The position numbers and the translations under genes are program-made. Below, one piece after another: positions 1-6,577 of a stretch of 10,096 nt of DNA. Source of the DNA: an uncultured Novosphingobium sp. (GTDB taxonomy: Bacteria > Pseudomonadota > Alphaproteobacteria > Sphingomonadales > Sphingomonadaceae). The stretch covers positions 1 through 10,096 of the forward strand of contig CAMPIM010000120.1 of the NCBI GenBank assembly GCA_946886365.1. Reading direction: 5' to 3'. The notes under the pieces are model-generated. The model did not search any database. It saw only the letters and a list, made by a program, of their open reading frames with translations, and had not been told where the DNA came from. Each line of letters starts with the position of its first letter. Position 1 is the first letter of the stretch.

Positions 1-669
1 CTTCTTAGTCAAACCGATCACGACCTTGTCACCACCGCCGTCAAGGAAGCAGAGGCACAAACATCCGGCGAGATCGTGACGATCGTCACGCGCCGTTCCG
101 ACAGCTATCATGACGTCGGCCTCAGCTGGGCGGTGGTGGCCATATTCCTCGCTTTGTCTTCCGTGGCCGCGTTCCCGGCGCAGCTGCGCGCCTTTCTGTC
201 CACTCTGCTGCTGGATTGGGAACATGAGCTTGCCGACTGGAAGCTCATCCTAAGCCTGACCGGCCTTCTCATCCTGACGTTTCTCGTGGTCCGCTATCTG
301 CTCGCCATCATGCCGCTGCGGATGCTGATGACGCCGCGTGCTACCAAGGCCCGCCGGGTACGCCGCCGCGCGATCCTTCTCTTCCGCACCGCCGCCGAAG
401 CCCGCACGCGCGGGCGCACCGGCGTCCTCATCTATCTCTCGCTTGACGAGCATCGAGCCGAGATCGTCGCCGACCGCGCGATCAACGAAAAAGTCGCGCC
501 CGAAGCGTGGGGCGATGCGATGGCGGCGCTGATCGATGCGATCCGGGCAGGCCAGCCAGGTGAAGGGCTAGCACAGGCCGTGCGTCAGGTCGGCGCCGTC
601 CTCGCGACGCATTTCCCGCGCGAGCATGATGACATCAATGAACTGCCCGACAGGCTGATCGAATTATGA
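1..669 (+). CDS. TPM-domain membrane protein (5' end missing)
   Basis: The frame is open from the first base of the window, so the true start lies upstream; 222 residues are visible. An internal GTG at 76 is not the start, because the residues before it (including TSGEIVTIVT) are typical of the N-terminal strand of TPM (TPM_phosphatase) domains. Two hydrophobic segments follow, at about visible residues 42-60 and 82-104, so this is a membrane protein with a short loop between the two helices. After a basic stretch (ARRVRRR) comes the rest of the domain, with GRTGVLIYLSLDEHRAEIVA and a helical C-terminus. TPM proteins are linked to membrane-protein maintenance or photosystem repair in other organisms; the function in proteobacteria is not established. 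The stop codon overlaps the start of the Nudix gene by ATGA, which suggests translational coupling. Confidence 0.8.
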   Translation, partial: LLSQTDHDLVTTAVKEAEAQTSGEIVTIVTRRSDSYHDVGLSWAVVAIFLALSSVAAFPAQLRAFLSTLLLDWEHELADWKLILSLTGLLILTFLVVRYLLAIMPLRMLMTPRATKARRVRRRAILLFRTAAEARTRGRTGVLIYLSLDEHRAEIVADRAINEKVAPEAWGDAMAALIDAIRAGQPGEGLAQAVRQVGAVLATHFPREHDDINELPDRLIEL

Positions 670-1211
670 GTGAACAGGATATGGCCGCCCCGGAAGAAAT
701 CATGTGGGCTGGCCGCTTCATCACCGCCAAGCGTCGCGGCAGATGGGAATATGTGGGGCGAGCGCGCGGCATCCATGCTGCCGTCATCCTCGCCATAGAC
801 GAGGATGCGGACGGGCGGCGGCATGTGCTGCTCGTCGACCAATTCCGGGTGCCGCTCGGCCGCCGCTGCATCGAACTGCCCGCTGGCCTTGTCGGCGATG
901 ATGAGGAAGGCGAGGCATCCGAACGCGCGGCCATCCGCGAACTGGAAGAGGAAACCGGATACCGCGCAGGTCACATGGAGGCCGCTGGCGACTTCTACAG
1001 TTCGCCCGGCATGGTGTCGGAAAGCTTCTGCCTTTTCCGCGCGCATGACCTGCGGAAAACGGGCGATGGCGGAGGCGTGGACGGGGAGGATATCCGCGTC
1101 CACCGCGTTCCACTGGATCAATTGGCGAGGCAGATCGCCGCCTGGCGGGCCGAGGGCTTTGCCATCGACGTCAAACTGCTGCTGCTCCTCGGTGCCGAGC
1201 TGAGCCGCTAA
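666..1211 (+). CDS. Nudix hydrolase, ADP-ribose pyrophosphatase-like
   Basis: The 181-residue protein carries a complete Nudix box: G77, five residues, E83, seven residues, then RELEEETGY at 91-99. The glutamates of this box bind the catalytic metal. A proline (P114, in SSPGMVSES) sits 15 residues after the box, about where ADP-ribose pyrophosphatases of the NudF type carry their marker proline. The upstream strands VLLVDQFRVPLG and IELPAGLVG also look like that subgroup. It probably hydrolyses ADP-ribose or another nucleoside-diphosphate sugar to AMP plus a sugar phosphate in the cytoplasm; the exact substrate cannot be read from sequence. The ATG at 666 overlaps the stop of the TPM gene (ATGA), so the two are probably co-translated. 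The TAA ends 3 bases before the stop of the convergent DUF6456 gene, leaving no room for a terminator. Confidence 0.9.
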   Translation: MSEQDMAAPEEIMWAGRFITAKRRGRWEYVGRARGIHAAVILAIDEDADGRRHVLLVDQFRVPLGRRCIELPAGLVGDDEEGEASERAAIRELEEETGYRAGHMEAAGDFYSSPGMVSESFCLFRAHDLRKTGDGGGVDGEDIRVHRVPLDQLARQIAAWRAEGFAIDVKLLLLLGAELSR

Positions 1212-1214
1212 ACG

Positions 1215-1673
1215 TCACGGCACGCGATACCAAGCGGCCACCCTCTCCAACGCCAGCGTCAGGACCAGCTTGCCCGCCCTGCTCGGCCATCCAAGCGCCC
1301 GCTCCGCCGCGACCAGCCCCTCGCCAGCGCAGGCAACCCGCCATAATATGTCGCTAAGCCCCGGCCCTGCGGCAGCCATGGCGGCATGAAAACGCTCCCG
1401 CGCCGACAGCTGGGCCATGCTGGGATCGGGGGCTCCTGAGCCACTCCTTGGGCCACCGATCGAAGGCGCCGCGTCCCATCGCATGGTGACGCGCGGCCCC
1501 AGCCCCGCCTTCTCCCAGTCAGCGCGCAACAACTCCCCCGCCCTGAAATAGCGCTCGCTCAGGTGACCACGTGCATGCAGCCATGCCAGCGGCGATTCGC
1601 CCATATTCACCGCCACTGTCTGGACATGTCCTGCGGGGTCCTCGATCTTCTGCTCCACATATTGGCTTCGCAT
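1215..1673 (-). CDS. DUF6456-domain protein
   Basis: A 152-residue protein. The start at 1673 is chosen because a near-perfect Shine-Dalgarno AAGGAGG lies 6 bases upstream; the frame could be read back to 2096, but only through the divergent regulator gene. The pattern ESPLAWLHARG (26-36), then GELLRADWEKAGLGPRVTMRWD (46-67), a central ARERFHAAM helix and the C-terminal GWPSRAGKLVLTLALERVA (128-146) matches my memory of the DUF6456 family common in alphaproteobacteria. No catalytic motif is apparent; residues 70-88 form a Gly/Pro/Ser-rich linker. The C-terminal helices could be a DNA-binding-like bundle, and related proteins are often annotated beside or fused to helix-turn-helix domains, which fits the divergent XRE regulator next door. 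The function is unknown. It is convergent with the Nudix gene, 3 bases apart. Confidence 0.78.
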   Translation of the reverse strand: MRSQYVEQKIEDPAGHVQTVAVNMGESPLAWLHARGHLSERYFRAGELLRADWEKAGLGPRVTMRWDAAPSIGGPRSGSGAPDPSMAQLSARERFHAAMAAAGPGLSDILWRVACAGEGLVAAERALGWPSRAGKLVLTLALERVAAWYRVP

Positions 1674-1679
1674 CGGCTT

Positions 1680-1686
1680 CCTCCTT
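1680..1686 (-). promoter_or_regulatory. Strong ribosome binding site of the DUF6456 gene
   Basis: Read on the minus strand this is AAGGAGG, 6 bases from the ATG at 1673. It fixes the DUF6456 start and rules out the long upstream extension of that frame. Confidence 0.75.
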
Positions 1687-1721
1687 ATGCATGAATGATG
1701 CGAAGGGGCTTGCCACGACGA

Positions 1722-1755
1722 ACCATTTGTAGGAAAGACGAAAAACCAAATAGGT
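1722..1755. promoter_or_regulatory. Candidate operator: imperfect inverted repeat in divergent intergenic region
   Basis: The 100-base gap between the divergent DUF6456 and XRE genes contains ACCATTTG (1722-1729) and CAAATAGGT (1747-1755). They pair over 8 positions with one bulged A (1752), arm centres about 25 bases apart. The stretch is also clearly more AT-rich than its surroundings. A site of this kind between a regulator and a divergent gene is where an XRE protein would autoregulate and control its neighbour. I could not identify convincing -35/-10 boxes. The repeat is short enough to be chance, so this is only a candidate. Confidence 0.3.
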
Positions 1756-1773
1756 GAAAAATCGGGAATAGGC

Positions 1774-2337
1774 ATGATCACCCGGATTAGAGAAGTTCGA
1801 AAAGCCAAGGGTTTGACGCTGGAGCAGGTTGCTGCGCTCTGCCGCCCTGCAACCACGGCGCAGACGATCGGCAGGCTGGAAACCGGCACGCGAACCGTAT
1901 CGGTCAACTGGCTAAATCGCATTGCCGACGCTCTGGGCGTTGGCTCGTCCGAGCTGGTAGCGCTGCCGGGCCAAAGCGTAGTGCCGGTCGCGGCGCTGCT
2001 CGGCCCGGAAGGCGCCCGCGCGCCCACCCGAAGCCTGTCCTTCCCCCCACCTGTGCCCGCCGACGCGATGATCGGCGTCCAGGTCTCGGCCAGCATCGGC
2101 GACTATCGCAGCGGCGATGAAATCTGGTGCCGCCGCATCGGCCCGGACGAATTTGCAAGCGCGCTGAACCGCGACATATTGCTGCCACGCCATGCCGGAC
2201 GCTTCGTCTTCGGCAGACTGATCGGGCGAGAGGGTGACAAGTTGCAAATATTGCCGCTCGGCAGTGGCAGCCGTCAGCAGGTGATCAGCGACCCACCCTG
2301 GGGCGCCGTGGCGGTTCAATTGGTGAGACAATTGTAG
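1774..2337 (+). CDS. XRE-family transcriptional regulator with S24/LexA-like C-terminal domain
   Basis: A 187-residue protein. Residues 4-62 form a Cro/C1-type helix-turn-helix (LTLEQVAAL as helix 2, TAQTIGRLETGTR as recognition helix and following turn, LNRIADALGV as helix 5). After a proline-rich linker (about 83-95), residues 99-187 resemble the beta-fold of S24/LexA/CI-type proteins: GDYRSGDEIW (109-118) corresponds to the usual YRDGD stretch, and RFVFGRLIGREGDKLQILPL (143-162) to the following strands. The Ser-Lys dyad needed for self-cleavage is not evident: the Ser position falls on or next to A106 and the Lys position reads GRL. The C-terminus is therefore more likely a dimerisation or ligand-sensing module than a protease. 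No strong Shine-Dalgarno is seen (GGGAATAGGC before the ATG). It is divergent from the DUF6456 gene and lies 58 bases upstream of a GT4 gene on the same strand, which it might control. Confidence 0.82.
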   Translation: MITRIREVRKAKGLTLEQVAALCRPATTAQTIGRLETGTRTVSVNWLNRIADALGVGSSELVALPGQSVVPVAALLGPEGARAPTRSLSFPPPVPADAMIGVQVSASIGDYRSGDEIWCRRIGPDEFASALNRDILLPRHAGRFVFGRLIGREGDKLQILPLGSGSRQQVISDPPWGAVAVQLVRQL

Positions 2338-2395
2338 CCAAAGCCGCGCTTCAGCCCTAACTCTCGATTAACCGCGATGCCTTAAGGGGGACAGC

Positions 2396-3568
2396 ATGAC
2401 GCTGAATGTCCTTACGCTCTCGACCCTGTTCCCGGACATGAGCCGTCCGAATTTCGGGGTGTTCGTCGAACGGCAGGCGCGGGAACTCGCCAGCCGCCCC
2501 GATGTCAATGTCACGGTGATCGCGCCGCTCGGGGTTCCGATCTGGCCGATTGGCCTTGGCAATCAATATGCGCCGCTCCGCGCCCTGCCGCGCAAGGAAC
2601 GGTGGCAGAACCTCACCGTCTACCGCCCGATTTTTTCGACGATCCCGAAGATCGGCGCGCGCTACAATGTCGGCAGCATGACGCGCGCGATCCTGCCGCT
2701 GGTGCGCCATCTGCAGGAACAGCAGCCCTTCGACGTCATCGACGCCAGCTTCTTCTTCCCCGATGGCCCGGTGGCGCAGCGCCTGTCACGCGCCCTCGGC
2801 ATCCCCTATTCCGTCAAGGCACGCGGCGCCGACATCCATTATTGGGGCAAACGGCGCGACACGCGCGGCATGGTAAAACGCGCCGGGGCGGAAGCTGCGG
2901 GCCTGCTCGCCGTGTCCAGCGCAATGCGCCGGTCGATGGTCAAGCTCGGCATGGACGCGGAAAAGATCCGCGTTCACTATACCGGCGTCGATCTTGATCG
3001 CTTTGAACTGGCCGACCGCGCGGCCGCCAAGGAGGCATTGGGCTTTGAAGGGCCGGTAGTCCTGTGCGTCGGCGCGCTCATTCCGCGCAAGGGGCAGGAA
3101 CTGCTGGTGCAGGCGCTTCCCCGTCTGCCCGGCATCACTTTGCTCTTCGCTGGTCAGGGTCAATATCGCCGGGCGCTGGAAAAACAGGCGGAGGAACTGG
3201 CCGTCGATCGCCGCATCGGTTTTCTGGGCTCGGTCCCGCATGACCGGCTGCCGCGCATCTATGCTGCCGCAGACGTGATGGCGCTGCCCTCCTCCTCTGA
3301 GGGGCTCGCCAACGCCTGGGTCGAATCGCTCGCCTGCGGCACGCCGATCGTCATCACCGATGTCGGCGGAGCGCGCGAACTACTCGACCGTCCGGAAGCG
3401 GGCCAGATCGTTGACCGCGACCCTGAAGCTATCGCGGCCGCCATCGGAGAGATTCTCTACAACCCGCCCGAGCGCGAAGCGGTGCGCGATGCGGCACTGC
3501 GCTTTACGTGGGAGGCCAATGCCGACCTTCTGCTCCATCATCTGAAGGGCATCGCCCGCAACGGCTAG
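2396..3568 (+). CDS. Glycosyltransferase family 4 (GT-B fold)
   Basis: The 390-residue protein has the normal length of a GT4 enzyme. The N-terminal acceptor domain starts with LTLSTLFPD and PNFGVFVERQARELA (18-32), a common GT4 opening. The C-terminal nucleotide-sugar domain shows TGVDLDRF (196-203), LCVGALIPRKGQELL (223-237), GFLGSVPHDRLPRIYAAAD (275-293) and the EX7E motif with E302 and E310 in EGLANAWVE, which binds the donor sugar. It should be a retaining cytoplasmic or membrane-peripheral transferase using an NDP-sugar for a surface glycan. Donor and acceptor cannot be assigned. The start at 2396 is supported by AAGGGGG 5 bases upstream (2384-2390). It follows the XRE regulator by 58 bases and converges on the PMM-like gene. 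Confidence 0.92.
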   Translation: MTLNVLTLSTLFPDMSRPNFGVFVERQARELASRPDVNVTVIAPLGVPIWPIGLGNQYAPLRALPRKERWQNLTVYRPIFSTIPKIGARYNVGSMTRAILPLVRHLQEQQPFDVIDASFFFPDGPVAQRLSRALGIPYSVKARGADIHYWGKRRDTRGMVKRAGAEAAGLLAVSSAMRRSMVKLGMDAEKIRVHYTGVDLDRFELADRAAAKEALGFEGPVVLCVGALIPRKGQELLVQALPRLPGITLLFAGQGQYRRALEKQAEELAVDRRIGFLGSVPHDRLPRIYAAADVMALPSSSEGLANAWVESLACGTPIVITDVGGARELLDRPEAGQIVDRDPEAIAAAIGEILYNPPEREAVRDAALRFTWEANADLLLHHLKGIARNG

Positions 3569-3571
3569 GCC

Positions 3572-3608
3572 GGGTGGAGGGGTTTGCCTGTAAAGCACAC
3601 CTCCGCCC
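3572..3608. terminator. Possible bidirectional stem-loop between convergent genes
   Basis: GGGTGGAGG (3572-3580) can pair with CCTCCGCCC (3600-3608) over 9 positions including one G-U, with a 19-base loop. It lies just after the GT4 stop (3568) and before the stop of the convergent HAD gene (3667), where a shared terminator would be expected. There is no run of T on either side, so it would be a weak intrinsic terminator at best. The rest of 3569-3666 shows nothing else. Confidence 0.35.
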
Positions 3609-3666
3609 CTCTCAGATCATGGGCCGCACGCCGCAACCGATGGCGCTCGGCATCAGTGCAAATCGG

Positions 3667-4413
3667 TCACTTCTGGCAGGAAACGATCGCCGCGATCACG
3701 GACAGCGTTTCCTCCGGGTCACGCACGCGCACCGTGTCCAGCCCCAATTCCTTGGCCGGATAATCATTGCCGCCCGGGAAGATCGCGTCGCCGATGAACA
3801 TCATAGCATCCAGCGCGATGCCGCTCGCGTCGCGCAACTTTTTGAGGCCATAAGCCTTGTCCACACCCTCGCGCGTGATGTCGATCGATGTCGCGCCGCC
3901 CATGTTGATCGACAGGCCGGGCAGCCGCTCCCGCAGGTCGGCCTGAATGATGCGGCGCTTGGCAAAGTCGGGGTCCCATCCCTCCTTCGCGTGGATAGGA
4001 GCCTGCTGGCCCAGCGCGGAAAAGGTGATCTGGCTACCGCGATCCTCGATCCGTTCGCCCCATGTTTCTTCCGGCACGAAGCCCGTCGCTTCCAGCGCCT
4101 GATCGAAGGCGGCGAAGATGTTCTGCTTCTGCGCCTCGTCAAATAATTCGGCATAGACTGGCGTCCATGCGCCCGCCTGATGCGTGAAGAGCTTGGTGCC
4201 GGTCGTCGGCATCAGCCACAGACGCGACAGGTCCGCGCGCGCGGGCAGACGGCTCGCCACCTGCTTGTCGAATTGAGGCCAGTCACCCCCGGAAATCACG
4301 GAAACATGCGCGACCGTCATCAGGTCAGCCAGCGCCTCCCCCATCTCTTCGCCCAAAGGCTGCTTGCTTTCCGCCAGCGTTCCGTCGAGATCAAAGGCGA
4401 TCAACTCTTTCAT
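3667..4413 (-). CDS. HAD-IIB hydrolase, eukaryotic-type phosphomannomutase-like
   Basis: The 248-residue protein has nearly the length of PMM2-type phosphomannomutases (about 246). HAD motif I is FDLDGTL with the nucleophile D8 and acid/base D10; motif II is the serine in VISGGD (S41); the motif III lysine is probably K186 in GVDKAYGL; motif IV is GD (208-209) followed by FPGGND (212-217). The blocks GGATSIDI (172-179) and GDAIFPGGND (208-217) closely resemble the substrate and metal loops of human-type PMM (GG.ISFDV, GDKTMPGGND). The expected reaction is mannose-6-phosphate to mannose-1-phosphate, feeding GDP-mannose synthesis. A sugar-phosphate phosphatase of the same HAD-IIB class is the alternative, since many bacterial members are annotated only as hydrolases. 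An AGGAG lies about 10 bases before the ATG. It is convergent with the GT4 gene and divergent from the kinase gene. Confidence 0.85.
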   Translation of the reverse strand: MKELIAFDLDGTLAESKQPLGEEMGEALADLMTVAHVSVISGGDWPQFDKQVASRLPARADLSRLWLMPTTGTKLFTHQAGAWTPVYAELFDEAQKQNIFAAFDQALEATGFVPEETWGERIEDRGSQITFSALGQQAPIHAKEGWDPDFAKRRIIQADLRERLPGLSINMGGATSIDITREGVDKAYGLKKLRDASGIALDAMMFIGDAIFPGGNDYPAKELGLDTVRVRDPEETLSVIAAIVSCQK

Positions 4414-4483
4414 TTGGGCAAGCTCCTGGACTCCATGTCGGCGCAGCTATCATCAATTGAGCGATCGGCAAATGCACGGAAGT

Positions 4484-4487
4484 GAGG
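4484..4487 (+). promoter_or_regulatory. Ribosome binding site deciding the kinase start
   Basis: GAGG lies 5 bases before the ATG at 4493 and only 2 before the in-frame ATG at 4490, so 4493 is preferred. The 79-base gap 4414-4492 must hold the promoters of both this gene and the divergent PMM-like gene; I see no clear -35/-10 pair. Confidence 0.45.
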
Positions 4488-4492
4488 AAATG

Positions 4493-5434
4493 ATGCAGCA
4501 CATGTCGTTGGAAATGGGAAGCGATTGGCTGCTGCTCGACCGGGGCCAGAGCTCGGAGGTTTTTCAGATTGGCGACGGAAAGGTCATCAAGATTTTCCAC
4601 CCTGCCGTGTCCGAGGAAATGATCGAGCGCGAAAGGGCGGCTGCCACGCTGGCCGATTCCCTCGGCCTCCCCACCGCCGCACCCCGCGCGCGCGTCGAGG
4701 TCGATGACAAACGCGCCCTCATCTATCCAAAGATAGACGGCCCATCCGTCGCCAGAGCCATTCGCAAGAAGCCCTTCTCGGCGGCCTCCCTCCTCCGGGA
4801 CATGGCTCGCCTCTTCCATAAGATGCACGGTCGCTCGGCATCCGGACTGCGCACGGTTAAGTCCGTGCTTAAAACCGATATCGAATATGGCCCGGCGCCC
4901 GATCGGCTCAAGCGCGCCGCCACCGATTACCTCGCTCGCCTCCCAGAGGGCAATCAGCTCCTCCACGGCGACTTCCACATCGACAATATTCTGGTCAATG
5001 ATAACGGGCTGGTCGTCCTCGACTGGGCGAAGGCCGCGATCGGCGTGCCCGCCGCCGATGCCGTCAGGAGCGAGATGTTGATGCGGTTCGGCGAAGGCCC
5101 TGCCGACCCCATCACCAACATCTGGCGCGACTGGGCCGCCCGTCAGTTTGGCCTCGCCTATCAAAGGCAAAGCGGCGTCACGCCCGATCAGCTTTCCCGA
5201 TGGCGTCCCATCGTCGCGCTAGCATGGCTCCGCGCGCGGCCTCCCGTCCGCAATGCAGCCTTCACCCGCTATCTGAACAACGCCCTACGCGGCGCGCGAA
5301 TCCGGTCCTCAGCTGACCCGCGCAAGATTGATCCGCCGCACTGGTCCATCCGAACGGCGCTCCCCCTGCTGCCTCTCGTCGCAAAGCCGCTCCACGGCAT
5401 TGTTCACCAGCATATCGAGGCCCTGATCGCTTAG
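4493..5434 (+). CDS. Aminoglycoside-phosphotransferase-fold kinase (APH/choline kinase family)
   Basis: A 313-residue protein of the APH superfamily. The N-lobe has GQSSEVFQIGDGKVIKIF (18-35), a glycine-type loop followed by the ATP-binding lysine K33. The catalytic loop is LLHGDFHIDNIL (156-167) with H158, D160, H162 and N165. The metal-binding aspartate is D177 in VVLDWAKA. This family phosphorylates small molecules (aminoglycosides, choline, fructosamine, homoserine, some sugars); there is no reason here to call it a resistance gene. Its position between a PMM-like gene and capsule genes suggests a sugar or glycan-related substrate, but that is inference. Several in-frame ATGs exist (4472, 4490, 4493, 4502, 4514); 4493 has the best Shine-Dalgarno spacing, and frame upstream of 4414 overlaps the divergent gene. 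The last 41 residues are encoded opposite the 3' end of kpsS. Confidence 0.85.
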   Translation: MQHMSLEMGSDWLLLDRGQSSEVFQIGDGKVIKIFHPAVSEEMIERERAAATLADSLGLPTAAPRARVEVDDKRALIYPKIDGPSVARAIRKKPFSAASLLRDMARLFHKMHGRSASGLRTVKSVLKTDIEYGPAPDRLKRAATDYLARLPEGNQLLHGDFHIDNILVNDNGLVVLDWAKAAIGVPAADAVRSEMLMRFGEGPADPITNIWRDWAARQFGLAYQRQSGVTPDQLSRWRPIVALAWLRARPPVRNAAFTRYLNNALRGARIRSSADPRKIDPPHWSIRTALPLLPLVAKPLHGIVHQHIEALIA

Positions 5435-6577
5435 CAGGCCGCCCCGGATCAGGCATCGGTCGATCAGCACCCGGCGGAACGCCGCATAGAGAGTCTGGTC
5501 CGGCGCGCCCGGATCGAGCCAGAATTCGTCCAGCGTCCCCCTATAAACAACGCCGGGCACCTTGTAGACAGCATGTCCCAGCACCAGCACCGGCTTGCCC
5601 TTGTTCAGCGCCAGCGTGCCGACCGTGCTGTTGACCGTCACCACGCCCAGCGACCGCCCGACCACCTGCGCGATATCGAGGTCCGCGAGATAATAGACCC
5701 GATCCGCCACCCCATAGCGAGAGGCAAGCCGCCGCGTCAGCCGCTCCCAGGCGACCAATCCCGAATCCAGCGGATGCCGCTTCACCAACAGGTTAGTGCC
5801 CTCGGGCGCATATCGCGCGAAGCTTTTGATCACGAACCTCAAAGCCGCGCGCATATTGCCGAAGGGCGAATGCACGCGAATCTGATAGTCCGAATCCAGC
5901 TGTAGCGGCAGGGCGAAATAGGGCTTGTCCTTAATCTCGTCCCACTGGGTCCGCGACAAACGCACATCCCGTTTTCGCAGCATCAGCTTCTTGAACCATC
6001 CCGCCGCCTCCAGCAGGAAGCTTTGCGGCCGATGCGTCCGGTAAAAGGGAAAGACCGGCCACATCATCGCCGACGCCAGCCCGTTGCGCGTCGTATTCAC
6101 CGCGCGCCTGCGGAAGGTCGAAGGAATTTGCGGCTCCCGCCCGCCCTCCGGCGGCAGGCCCAGCGCCTGATCCAGATACCATTGCGGGTCGAGCGGCAAC
6201 GTTGAATTGCCGTTCACCCCGTCCTCTTGCAACGTCATGAAATCCGGCCAGATATAGCCTTCCTCCAGCACATGGACGCGCAAGCCGCGCAGCCGCGCCA
6301 TCTTGTGCGCGGACGCATGATAGGGGCGGCAATCGCCATACAGGATCAGGTCGGTGACGCCATGCTGGACGATATAATCGTCAAAGAAGAGCGGCCAGTT
6401 GCGGAAGGACCCGCGATAATCGGTCGCTTCGCTCGGCCAATCGACCTTGTCGCCGCCGTTGATGTTGATCCGCAGTGCGCCATGCCCCCGCGCCCGCAAG
6501 GCGTCCGCCAGCATCGCGAAAAAGGGTCCATGCGGTCCCTGAAGAAAAAGGAAGGTTTTGGCTTGGCCGTCAGCCAT
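5309..6577 (-). CDS. kpsS: KpsS-type capsule polysaccharide biosynthesis protein (Kdo transferase)
   Basis: The 422-residue protein has the features of KpsS: FLFLQGPHGPFF at the N-terminus (9-20), RININGGD (36-43), ILYGDCRPYH (78-87), VLEEGYIWPDF (103-113), FALPLQLDSDYQIRVHS (221-237), LLVKRHPLDSG (263-273) and TVNSTVGTLALNKGKPVLVL (314-333). In group-2 capsule systems KpsS adds the first beta-Kdo to a lyso-phosphatidylglycerol acceptor at the inner membrane, and KpsC then extends the linker. The start at 6577 overlaps the kpsC stop by 8 bases (ATGGCTGA), so translation is probably coupled; the Shine-Dalgarno is weak, in keeping with this. The last 19 or so residues (basic, from about 404) look like an unconserved extension. 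The final 126 bases lie antisense to the end of the kinase gene. Confidence 0.9.
   Translation of the reverse strand: MADGQAKTFLFLQGPHGPFFAMLADALRARGHGALRININGGDKVDWPSEATDYRGSFRNWPLFFDDYIVQHGVTDLILYGDCRPYHASAHKMARLRGLRVHVLEEGYIWPDFMTLQEDGVNGNSTLPLDPQWYLDQALGLPPEGGREPQIPSTFRRRAVNTTRNGLASAMMWPVFPFYRTHRPQSFLLEAAGWFKKLMLRKRDVRLSRTQWDEIKDKPYFALPLQLDSDYQIRVHSPFGNMRAALRFVIKSFARYAPEGTNLLVKRHPLDSGLVAWERLTRRLASRYGVADRVYYLADLDIAQVVGRSLGVVTVNSTVGTLALNKGKPVLVLGHAVYKVPGVVYRGTLDEFWLDPGAPDQTLYAAFRRVLIDRCLIRGGLLSDQGLDMLVNNAVERLCDERQQGERRSDGPVRRINLARVS

Noticed and set aside
1674..2096. Upstream extension of the DUF6456 frame to 2096 on the minus strand (293 residues in total).
   Set aside because: It would run antisense through the start and helix-turn-helix region of the regulator, and a strong AAGGAGG site marks the start at 1673.
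3508..4146. A 212-codon plus-strand frame opposite the PMM-like gene.
   Set aside because: Composition is Arg/His/Gln-rich without motifs, and the opposite strand encodes a complete HAD enzyme.
4364..4492. An N-terminal extension of the kinase from the ATG at 4364.
   Set aside because: It overlaps the start of the divergent HAD gene, its residues do not look like an APH N-terminus, and a ribosome site favours 4493.
4391..5170. A 259-codon open frame on the minus strand opposite the kinase gene.
   Set aside because: No recognisable motif; it lies opposite the APH catalytic loop and is explained as a GC-rich shadow.
4493..5434. Calling the APH-fold protein an aminoglycoside resistance gene.
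   Set aside because: The fold is shared by many metabolic kinases, composition matches its neighbours, and there are no mobile-element signs nearby.
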